Positions 15,261-20,610 of a DNA stretch of 20,610 nucleotides are shown here, one piece after another (position 1 is the stretch's first letter; each line of letters opens with the position of its first letter). The notes beneath the pieces were generated by a model. The model had not been told where the DNA came from. It ran no database searches and was given only the letters and a program-made list of their open reading frames with translations. Source of the stretch: Candidatus Altimarinota bacterium (GTDB taxonomy: Bacteria; Patescibacteriota; Gracilibacteria; RBG-16-42-10). Position numbers and translations under genes: made by a program. The DNA is taken from the NCBI GenBank assembly GCA_017984655.1, contig JAGNZB010000013.1:1-20610 (forward strand). Reading direction: 5' to 3'.

Positions 15261-16202
15261 ATGGCTGTCGATACAACACCCAAAACAATTGAAAAGATTC
15301 TCCAACGTGGCACAGCAGAGGTGATCAGTAGTGATGATCTCAAAAACAAGCTGGCTTCTGGCAAAAAGTTAAAAATAAAGCTCTACCTTGATCCTACCAC
15401 AGACAACCTTCATCTCGGGCATGCTGTTGTACTGAGAAAGGTACGACAGTTCCAAGATGCTGGACACCAAGTGATCCTAGTAGTAGGTAACTTTAGCGAA
15501 AAAGTAGCTGACCTTGGTAGCAAACAAAAGAAACGCCAACTAACTGATGACGAGGTCGCCAAAAATGTAAACAACTACCTAGACCAAGCACGAAAAGTGC
15601 TCGACACCAACACCATCGAGATCGCTTATGATAGTGACTGGCTCGACAACATGAGTTTGCGTGAGGTAGTAGCCTTAGCAGACCATTTCACTATGGAACA
15701 ATTTCTAGAGCAAGGCCAAGATGGAAAAACCGGGAAAAAAACGACAAAAACTAGTGAATTCTTTGCGCCCTTGATGCAAGGTTATGACTCAGTCGTACTC
15801 CGCGCTGATGTTGAAATTGGCAGCAGTGACAAAAGATTCCACTGTTTAGCAGGACAAGTCCTGCAAGAAGCGATACAGGAGCCAGCTCAAAGTGTAGTAC
15901 TCACACCAACATTAGCAGGATTGGATGGTAAGGTAATGGGAAAGACAGGGGAGAATACCATTGAACTCACCGAGCTAGCTACCAAGCAATTTAGCAAAAT
16001 CATGTCTATCCCTGACCATTTGATCAGCTCCTATTTTGAACTCCTCACAGATCTCCCAATCAATGAAATTACTGAAATTGAGCAGGGGATCAAGGCTGGA
16101 AAGACTGTCCAAGAATCAAAAATAAAACTCGCACGAGCTATTGTTAGCACATATCACGATCAGGAAGCTGCCACCTATGCTGAAAGCCAGTTCAATCGCT
16201 AA
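15261..16202 (+). CDS. Tyrosyl-tRNA-synthetase-like protein, S4 domain absent, signatures altered
   Basis: 313 residues aligning by eye with the class I TyrRS catalytic and helical anticodon-binding regions: LYLDPTTDNLHLGH (HIGH motif as HLGH, 51-54), LRKVRQFQDAGHQVILVVG, LMQGYDSVVLRADVE (171-185), GLDGKVMGKTGEN (220-232) and IMSIPDHLISSYFELLTDLP. The protein stops at YAESQFNR, where bacterial TyrRS would continue into the S4 RNA-binding domain of about 80 residues; none follows in any frame before the convergent gene. Several signature positions differ from ordinary TyrRS: GDPSG reads ADLGS, the ARMLERDDF segment reads MEQFLEQGQ, the Tyr before PLMQGYD is Ala, GGTDQKFN reads GSSDKRFH, and KMSKS reads VMGKT. 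It could be the lineage's divergent TyrRS or a paralogue with another job. The start is ATG 15261, without a Shine-Dalgarno; the gene is monocistronic. Confidence 0.85.
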   Translation: MAVDTTPKTIEKILQRGTAEVISSDDLKNKLASGKKLKIKLYLDPTTDNLHLGHAVVLRKVRQFQDAGHQVILVVGNFSEKVADLGSKQKKRQLTDDEVAKNVNNYLDQARKVLDTNTIEIAYDSDWLDNMSLREVVALADHFTMEQFLEQGQDGKTGKKTTKTSEFFAPLMQGYDSVVLRADVEIGSSDKRFHCLAGQVLQEAIQEPAQSVVLTPTLAGLDGKVMGKTGENTIELTELATKQFSKIMSIPDHLISSYFELLTDLPINEITEIEQGIKAGKTVQESKIKLARAIVSTYHDQEAATYAESQFNR

Positions 16203-16272
16203 GACAAAGCAAGGTTATACTGTAGCAACTGCTTTCACACACCACTTTCCACAGTAGCCTAGAAAACGAAAA

Positions 16273-16593
16273 TTACCGTAAAAAACGGTTATTCACAGCG
16301 CGATAGAACCCAGTCGCTGTTACCATAGCAGAAAATGCTTGCTGCATATTTTCTTGGCCAGCATCGAGAAGAGCTTCATGACTACGAATAGTACCACCTA
16401 CCTGATTTGTTCTTGCTGATGACCGACTAGCATTGCTAGCTGATAATTCACCAGTTCTAAATGTTTGCGTTCCTGACAATTGAGTAGCGGCAAGATCTAG
16501 CGGCGAACTTTGCGCATAGCTAACCACCCAAGCTCCTAGTGTGGAAACCAGGACTAGAACAGCGATCAAAAGCAGTTTAGCAAGCTTATTCAT
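16273..16593 (-). CDS. Small exported protein, fifth gene of the secreted-protein operon
   Basis: 106 residues, not recognised. The N-terminus is a clear signal peptide or anchor (MNKLAKLLLIAVLVLVSTLGAWVVSYAQ, cleavage likely after YAQ). The mature part of about 78 residues is Ser/Thr/Ala-rich and then probably helical (HEALLDAGQENMQQAFSAMV), ending VNNRFLR. It lies 5 bases after the stop of the repeat-containing gene and is the last gene of the operon. A short hairpin (ACCGT/ACGGT) covers the stop codon and is followed on the minus strand by a T-rich stretch, which could act as a weak terminator. It converges with the TyrRS-like gene. No function is proposed. Confidence 0.75.
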   Translation of the reverse strand: MNKLAKLLLIAVLVLVSTLGAWVVSYAQSSPLDLAATQLSGTQTFRTGELSASNASRSSARTNQVGGTIRSHEALLDAGQENMQQAFSAMVTATGFYRAVNNRFLR

Positions 16594-16598
16594 GTAAA

Positions 16599-17309
16599 TT
16601 AATTACTAGTTGGTAAGGTCGTAGGGATACTAGAAGGGACCCCTGTTGGTAGACCAGATGGGACTCCGGTTGGTAGACCAGAAGGAACTCCGGTTGGTAA
16701 ACCAGAGGGAACTCCGGTTGGTAAACCAGAGGGAACTCCGGTTGGTAAACCAGAGGGAACTCCGGTTGGTAAACCAGAGGGGACTCCGGTTGGTAAACCA
16801 GAGGGGACTCCGGTTGGTAAACCAGAGGGGACTCCGGTTGGTAAACCAGATGGCACGCCCTCTGGTAGCTGCAACCCTCCCTTAGCAGCAGCAAACTCTT
16901 CGGGGAAAGTCTTCTCAGCAAAGCTCTTGGCAAGACCAGCAACATCACCTGGAGTAGGTAGAGCCGGAACAGTTGGTAACGGCTGCAACAAACCACTAGC
17001 TTGGCTTTGAGCCCCACTCAGCGCTGATGAAGCTTGAGTGGTATTGAGGCTTGATGGATTCACTCCTGCGGCTCTCAGACTATCCGCAGACAAAGGTGGT
17101 GTGGTGGGAAGAGCGGGGGCTGTAGGTAATGCAGCTGATTGCTGTAACTGATTGGCATTAGGAAGAGCGGGGACTGTAGGCAGTGCCGCCGTACCAGACT
17201 GTTGTAGCTGAGCTGGATTGGGAAGAACATCTGTTGGACCTGTCTGACCAAATAGAATTGGCGTACCAATAAAGAGACCGAGCATGAGTAGAAAAGCTTT
17301 CCATTTCAT
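16599..17309 (-). CDS. Exported Pro-rich protein with GVPSGLPT tandem repeats
   Basis: 236 residues, no family recognised. The signal peptide is residues 1-22 (MKWKAFLLMLGLFIGTPILFGQ). Residues 30-135 are rich in Pro, Gln, Ala, Leu and Ser, with LPTVPALP twice, LPTAPALP once and two NxxQLQQS phrases. A short helical stretch follows (LAKSFAEKTFPEEFAAAK). The C-terminal third holds nine perfect copies of GVPSGLPT plus a degenerate tenth (GVPSSIPT), ending TTLPTSN. A periodic Pro/Gly/Ser/Thr repeat like this probably forms an extended or flexible rod. No LPxTG, SLH or other anchor is seen, so it is either released or held by partners. The start is ATG 17309, 2 bases after the upstream gene's stop, and the next gene follows after 5 bases. 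Copy number is likely to vary between strains. Confidence 0.85.
   Translation of the reverse strand: MKWKAFLLMLGLFIGTPILFGQTGPTDVLPNPAQLQQSGTAALPTVPALPNANQLQQSAALPTAPALPTTPPLSADSLRAAGVNPSSLNTTQASSALSGAQSQASGLLQPLPTVPALPTPGDVAGLAKSFAEKTFPEEFAAAKGGLQLPEGVPSGLPTGVPSGLPTGVPSGLPTGVPSGLPTGVPSGLPTGVPSGLPTGVPSGLPTGVPSGLPTGVPSGLPTGVPSSIPTTLPTSN
16636..16854 (-). repeat. 24-base in-frame tandem repeat, about nine copies
   Basis: The plus strand shows GGTTGGTAAACCAGAGGG-type 24-base units with the TTGGTA mark recurring every 24 bases from about 16646 to 16837. Central copies are nearly identical at the DNA level and edge copies carry more changes, as expected from slippage or unequal crossover. The length is a multiple of three, so copy changes keep the frame. 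Confidence 0.93.
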
Positions 17310-17311
17310 AA

Positions 17312-18436
17312 TTATGGTGTTCGTGGATGAAGATTGAGAGCGCTGAGAACACTGCTGAGTTGCTCACTAAACTGCTCGAGCTCTTCTGTGTGTTTTTTGA
17401 ATGTGGTGAATCGAGCATGAATGGTGGTATCAAAACGCTGCCATACTAGAGCTTCGAGATGATCGTAACGCTCTTGAAGGTGGGCAACATTCTCCCCATA
17501 CGTCTGTGAGTTTGTACGCAACACTCCAGTACTATACCCCAGAGATGAGCCACTATTGCCTCCTAGCTGTGCTGACGACTGTGAGATGTCACCCGCTGCA
17601 CGCAATTGATTCAGAGCATCAGCAAAAGACAAGCGACCACTACTAGGATCATACGCAGGATCAGTAGGAGCAATAGCAACATCAGTCAAACTGACACCAG
17701 GACCAGGTACAGCTAGCCCAGTGCACACCCGAGGTGGTAATGAAGCTGTCGGCATAAATGCTGGCTTACCAGAGACAAAAGTACGCAATGTTTTGGCATT
17801 GCTGACAATGGACGTCAAATCACTATCAATACCATCCAAGACCTCTTTCAACTCAACTATTGCTGTACAAAGATCCTTACCAGCATCATCTGCTGCGCAG
17901 TTGGATGAACCTTGCACACCAGCAGCCCAATACGACTGCAATTGGGCTAGATTGGTTTCTGTACTAGCATTGTTGTAGGCCGTGGATAGACTAGAAAGAA
18001 TGCGGCCAATCCTCGCAGGATCAGTAACACCAGCATCAATCAATGGACTGGCATCATTGAGCACAGCCACAGGATCGACAGCTGGTAAATCACTAGCAGC
18101 AAGATGCTCTTGAACAGCCGTATAACCGGCACTCCGTGAAGCATCCCTAGTTCTTTGTGGTGTACTGCCCTCTAGTGATTGACGCAAGGTCATCGGTACA
18201 TTTTGACTGTCTAACGTAGCCCGCATCGCATTGTTGGCAGTAGTCTGCGCTTCAGTTTGTAAGCGACGTTGTTCCAGGCTAGCTTGGCGCTCTGCCTCGG
18301 ATTGAAGCTGTGCTGTATCTGGTGTTGTAGATGGAAGGGGAGAAACCTGCGCGCTGGCATAAGGCAACAGCATACTTAGCATCAGGACACCAAGAACACC
18401 GGATTGGAAACGCGACAAGAAAAAAGTATTTTTCAT
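17312..18436 (-). CDS. Large exported protein of unknown function, third gene of the secreted-protein operon
   Basis: 374 residues from ATG 18436; this ATG overlaps the upstream stop (ATGA), which decides it over the TTG four codons earlier. The signal peptide is residues 1-30 (FQSGVLGVLMLSMLLPYASA, cleavage before QVSP). The mature protein begins with a Gln/Ala/Arg-rich, probably coiled-coil stretch (AQLQSEAERQASLEQRRLQTEAQ). A mixed region with SNCAADDAGKDLCTAIVEL (a likely Cys pair), a third Cys in PPRVCTGL and a Ser/Gly/Asn-rich linker (GGNSGSSLGYSTG) follow. It ends with a long charged helix (FKKHTEELEQFSEQLSSVL) and Pro-rich HPRTP. I do not recognise the family. It is the largest member of the cluster and may be its scaffold; that is inference from size and position only. 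Confidence 0.8.
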   Translation of the reverse strand: MKNTFFLSRFQSGVLGVLMLSMLLPYASAQVSPLPSTTPDTAQLQSEAERQASLEQRRLQTEAQTTANNAMRATLDSQNVPMTLRQSLEGSTPQRTRDASRSAGYTAVQEHLAASDLPAVDPVAVLNDASPLIDAGVTDPARIGRILSSLSTAYNNASTETNLAQLQSYWAAGVQGSSNCAADDAGKDLCTAIVELKEVLDGIDSDLTSIVSNAKTLRTFVSGKPAFMPTASLPPRVCTGLAVPGPGVSLTDVAIAPTDPAYDPSSGRLSFADALNQLRAAGDISQSSAQLGGNSGSSLGYSTGVLRTNSQTYGENVAHLQERYDHLEALVWQRFDTTIHARFTTFKKHTEELEQFSEQLSSVLSALNLHPRTP

Positions 18437-19155
18437 GGATGCACGCAATTAGCAATCACTGTGGGCAAACGACTCTTCATCGCATTGAGCTGATCTTTGA
18501 ACTGGCCCAGTACATCTCGAAATTGCTGATAATCACGCTTGGTTTGCTGCAATTCATCATATATCTGGTCGGTATAACCAGTACGAAGAGCAACATCAGC
18601 CTTAGTAGCCAAATCAAGCGCCTGAACATAGTCTGCACGGTTGAGAGCTGACTGAACTGTAGTATAGCGAGTGACGATATTCAAAGCTGAATCCCCCTGT
18701 GCCAGTGATGATGAACTTGTTCCACCCCCAGTAGTAGGTGTACTTGCTGGAGAACTAGAAGTGGACGTGCTAGGGCTTGTTCCTGATGGATTTGTGGCTG
18801 ACGAGTTATTTCCTGATGAGTTTGTCGCTGATCCTCCCAAGGGCAACTGACCATTGGCGACAGGATTGGCATTATTGACGGCGCCAAGTAGCTCGTCAAT
18901 CGAAGACTGACGCTGACGTGCCAACTCTTCTTGAGCTCGTCGAGGCAACAAATTAGCTTGATCAGGTGGAGGTGCCTGTTGTATTAGCTGCATCACGGCT
19001 GGTGGTACTGTAGTCGGGACATCAGGGAGCTGACTACTAGCCAAACTCTGTGCTTGCCCTTGGCTTGGAACAGAAGGAAATTCCTGAGCGTAAACTAAGA
19101 AATTACCAACACCGAGAAGCAGTACCAATAATGTAAAATAAGGCCAACGCATCAT
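18433..19155 (-). CDS. Exported protein with Ser/Thr/Pro linker and C-terminal helices, second gene of the secreted-protein operon
   Basis: 240 residues, unrecognised. The signal peptide is about 1-23 (YFTLLVLLLGVGNFLVYAQ, mature from EFPSVP). A Pro/Gln-rich part (LPDVPTTVPPAVMQLIQQAPPPDQ) leads to a short charged helix (RRAQEELARQRQSSIDELL), then a 50-residue Ser/Thr/Gly/Asn/Pro low-complexity linker (about 103-152), then a helical C-terminal region (about 155-235: QSALNRADYVQALDLATKA ... YQQFRDVLGQFKDQL) ending in RLPTVIANCVHP. The helix-then-LPTV ending resembles that of the first gene (KQLPTIPAL at its C-terminus), hinting at shared ancestry or a shared binding mode. It starts at ATG 19155, which overlaps the upstream stop by four bases, and its own stop overlaps the next start in the same way. 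Confidence 0.8.
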   Translation of the reverse strand: MMRWPYFTLLVLLLGVGNFLVYAQEFPSVPSQGQAQSLASSQLPDVPTTVPPAVMQLIQQAPPPDQANLLPRRAQEELARQRQSSIDELLGAVNNANPVANGQLPLGGSATNSSGNNSSATNPSGTSPSTSTSSSPASTPTTGGGTSSSSLAQGDSALNIVTRYTTVQSALNRADYVQALDLATKADVALRTGYTDQIYDELQQTKRDYQQFRDVLGQFKDQLNAMKSRLPTVIANCVHP

Positions 19156-19844
19156 AAGGCTGGAATAGTGGGTAACTGCTTGAGCACATCATTCATTGTC
19201 TTGGCCAGATCTTTCATCTTGTTATTGATCGAGCGATGCGAATCATTGAGTTGATCCAACTTCCCAGCAATCTTTTCCGTTTGTTTATTGGAGATCTCCG
19301 CCCGAAGAGCAATGAAAGCTGCTAGGGAATTTTCAAAACTACTAGTAGCATCTTGAGCAATACGACCTGTAACGAGAGCACCAGCATTGAAAGACTGCGG
19401 AGCAGCATCGACGGCACCAGCAGGTAAAGAACCATTTCTTGTTAGCGAAGATTGCGCGTTTTGACCAGTGGAAGCATCGGTTGCCAATGGGTCTGATGCT
19501 GTGCCACTAGAAGGCTGGGCTCGTTCACTAGTGATCGTACGCATCGTCTGTCGAATTGTATCGGTGTCCGACGTATCAGAGTTCAGGGATTGTAAGCTGG
19601 GCATCCCTGGAATACGAGCACTATTAGGATCAGGCAACGTAGTAGGCCTGACTGAACGAATCAAACTATCTCGACTAGGAATGGTCGGCACTTGATAGTC
19701 TGGCAAAGTCGGTTCATCAATAGCAGAAGCGATCATCACCCCAGTTACCAAGCTCAAGGACAAACAGATTGCCACAGTCGAAAATACAGCCTGGAAATGC
19801 AGTTTTGTTGAGGTGCGAGAATGATGGTGATCCTTTACTGGCAT
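19152..19844 (-). CDS. Membrane-anchored or exported protein with C-terminal coiled coil, first gene of the secreted-protein operon
   Basis: 230 residues, unrecognised. A short basic/His-rich N-terminus (MPVKDHHHSRTSTKLHF) precedes one hydrophobic segment (about 18-41, AICLSLSLVTGVMIASA), which is a signal peptide or a signal anchor. A Pro/Ser/Asp/Thr-rich, probably disordered region follows (about 42-150), with LPDYQVPTIPS and LPDPNSARIPGMPSL. A predicted helical segment (about 160-222) has a coiled-coil look: SNKQTEKIAGKLDQLNDSH, then INNKMKDLAKTMNDVL. The protein ends exactly on KQLPTIPAL, the same motif class as LPTVPAL in the repeat-containing gene. Upstream (19845-19900) the minus strand is AT-rich but no promoter is clear enough to call. 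As the first gene it overlaps the next by ATGA. Confidence 0.8.
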   Translation of the reverse strand: MPVKDHHHSRTSTKLHFQAVFSTVAICLSLSLVTGVMIASAIDEPTLPDYQVPTIPSRDSLIRSVRPTTLPDPNSARIPGMPSLQSLNSDTSDTDTIRQTMRTITSERAQPSSGTASDPLATDASTGQNAQSSLTRNGSLPAGAVDAAPQSFNAGALVTGRIAQDATSSFENSLAAFIALRAEISNKQTEKIAGKLDQLNDSHRSINNKMKDLAKTMNDVLKQLPTIPAL

Positions 19845-19902
19845 TGAGACAGAAATAGTTCATAACATACTAACATAACTATGGGGGAAAGAAAACTAGG
19901 TT

Positions 19903-20343
19903 AATTAGGAATTGGTAATTAGGAATTAGAAATTGGGGATCACGGGCTGCAAGGGGTGAAGAGGGGACACTCAAAAATACCAACCTCACTTCACCAGCCT
20001 GAGCATCGCGAAAAAACTTGCAGATGATCTCGGCTCATACTTTCGCCCCCCAAATCAATTACTTTTACTTTCACGTTTACCTTTACGTTTCTTTCGGGGC
20101 TACTTGGGTCATGCAAGGTGAAGGTTAAAGGGAAGGTAAAGGTGAAAATAAACTAAGGGTGTGGGAGAAAATGGGAACCGAGATACTCGGCAGGGTCCTT
20201 CGGCTTCGCTCAGGATGGCGGGAAGGAGGATGAGGAATAAGGAAGGGACCAAAAAGTGAAGGGAAAGGTAAATCTAAAGGGAAAACCTGATGATGGTTAG
20301 TGTCGTATGAGTGGTCCCAATTCACCATTACCAATTCCTAATT
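19903..20343. repeat. Repeat block bounded by a perfect 17-bp inverted repeat
   Basis: AATTAGGAATTGGTAAT at 19903-19919 and its exact reverse complement at 20327-20343 bound about 440 bases of non-coding DNA. Inside are a degenerate inverted copy of the dispersed hairpin repeat (about 19998-20045), a polypyrimidine/polypurine imperfect hairpin (about 20062-20152), hairpin repeat copy 4 (20174-20223) and a purine-rich stretch (20220-20285). The left boundary is itself partly repeated (AATTAGGAATT twice). I see no gene or transposase. Confidence 0.75.
20174..20223 (+). repeat. Dispersed hairpin repeat, copy 4
   Basis: GGAACCGAGATACTCGGCAG is followed by GGTCCTTCG, a GCTTCG loop region and CTCAGGATGGCGG. 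It has the same layout as the three copies at 6171-6487, 14 kb away, in the same orientation. Confidence 0.85.
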
Positions 20344-20344
20344 G

Positions 20345-20610
20345 CTAATTTTTGAGAACGTTTCCTTTTGTTACCGTAAATACTTGGGCGTGCTTTCTGG
20401 GGGGCATGGAACCAGCTACGGTGAGAAAGAGCTGGCAACGAGCGGTCCATGATAGCACCAACTGCTGCCTGTCATCATCAAACTCGGACAGAAGGTCATC
20501 AAGCAGCAGAATTGGTGTGGCATGAGTTTGCTCAATCAAAAAGTCGACGACGAATAAGTGGAGCGCCAGGATGATGGTACGCATCTCTGCTCGTGGGCAA
20601 GTGCTAATCC
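20345..20610 (-). CDS. recF: RecF, C-terminal part (5' end beyond the window)
   Basis: The frame is open from the window edge to TAG at 20345-20347, giving about 87 codons of the C-terminus. ISTCPRAEMRTIILALHLF corresponds to the conserved SxGqqRt...LaLkLa segment that holds the ABC signature region of RecF. ATPILLLDDLLSEFDDDRQQ is the Walker B motif and D-loop (LLLDDLLSEFD). FTVTKGNVLKN is a typical RecF end. RecF is an SMC-like ATPase that helps load RecA at gaps. The usual Gln-Gly of the signature region is replaced here (CPRAE), which may reflect lineage divergence. RecF is often near dnaA/dnaN, so a replication origin could lie just beyond the window; nothing inside shows one. Confidence 0.88.
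   Translation of the reverse strand, partial: ISTCPRAEMRTIILALHLFVVDFLIEQTHATPILLLDDLLSEFDDDRQQLVLSWTARCQLFLTVAGSMPPRKHAQVFTVTKGNVLKN

Noticed and set aside
16636..16854. CRISPR array
   Set aside because: Units are contiguous 24-base repeats without unique spacers and lie in a coding frame.
16586..17017. 143-codon minus-strand frame with VYQPESPL repeats
   Set aside because: It is an alternative frame of the 24-base tandem repeat; the frame with the signal peptide and operon spacing is the real gene.
19845..20344. Replication origin near recF
   Set aside because: I saw no clustered DnaA-box-like nonamers; the region is occupied by dispersed repeats.
1..20610. Alternative genetic code (TGA as glycine)
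   Set aside because: Several genes end naturally at TGA with the next gene overlapping, and full-length conserved domains are recovered with the standard code.

Overview
The window looks like a piece of a small-genome bacterium of the Patescibacteria/CPR type. This is inferred from gene content and style, not from a marker phylogeny. The pointers are: compact operons with ATGA stop/start overlaps; starts that mostly lack a Shine-Dalgarno sequence (the 1478 gene is the clear exception); a ComEC without its C-terminal nuclease domain; a helix-turn-helix/coiled-coil protein ending in a Trp-rich PWWRFWKR tail; an SLH-anchored surface protein; and AT-rich intergenic DNA with dispersed hairpin repeats. 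TGA acts as a stop (for example at 3839-3841 and 4489-4491), so the TGA=Gly code of Absconditabacteria/Gracilibacteria does not apply.

Layout. (1) 41-5375, plus strand: a tight operon of a PKD/7TM membrane protein (frameshifted near its 3' end), a 787-residue fusion of an ATP-grasp glutamate-ligase-like domain, a retropepsin-like domain and a MATCAP/DUF1704-type metallopeptidase domain, a divergent DUF2064-like glycosyltransferase, and a tandem Nudix protein. It closes with a strong intrinsic terminator. (2) 5668-6105, minus: an SRPBCC protein. (3) 6127-6680: non-coding DNA with dispersed hairpin repeats, then tRNA-Val(GAC) with its own promoter and terminator. (4) 6916-10539, minus: a 1207-residue S-layer-type protein with three SLH domains, Ig-like repeats and six cysteine pairs, preceded by a predicted ~300-nt structured leader and a good promoter. 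(5) 11044-14014, minus: MltG, the HTH/coiled-coil protein and ComEC. (6) 14129-15172, plus: an Asp-rich, probably exported protein with its own promoter and terminator. (7) 15261-16202, plus: a divergent tyrosyl-tRNA-synthetase-like protein without an S4 domain. (8) 16273-19844, minus: five consecutive exported proteins of unknown function in one operon, one with nine 8-residue repeats. (9) 19845-20344: a second block of the dispersed repeats, bounded by a perfect 17-bp inverted repeat. (10) 20345-20610, minus: the 3' end of recF, running off the window.

Two loci stand out. The first is the ligase/peptidase fusion in operon 1, which would place an amino-acid-adding enzyme and one or two peptidases in one polypeptide beside the membrane protein that such ligases often accompany. 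The second is the five-gene exported operon, whose members share Pro-rich LPT(V/I)PAL motifs, low-complexity linkers and C-terminal helices and match no family I recognise. Much of the coding capacity is devoted to the cell surface: the S-layer protein, MltG, the Asp-rich protein and the five-gene cluster.
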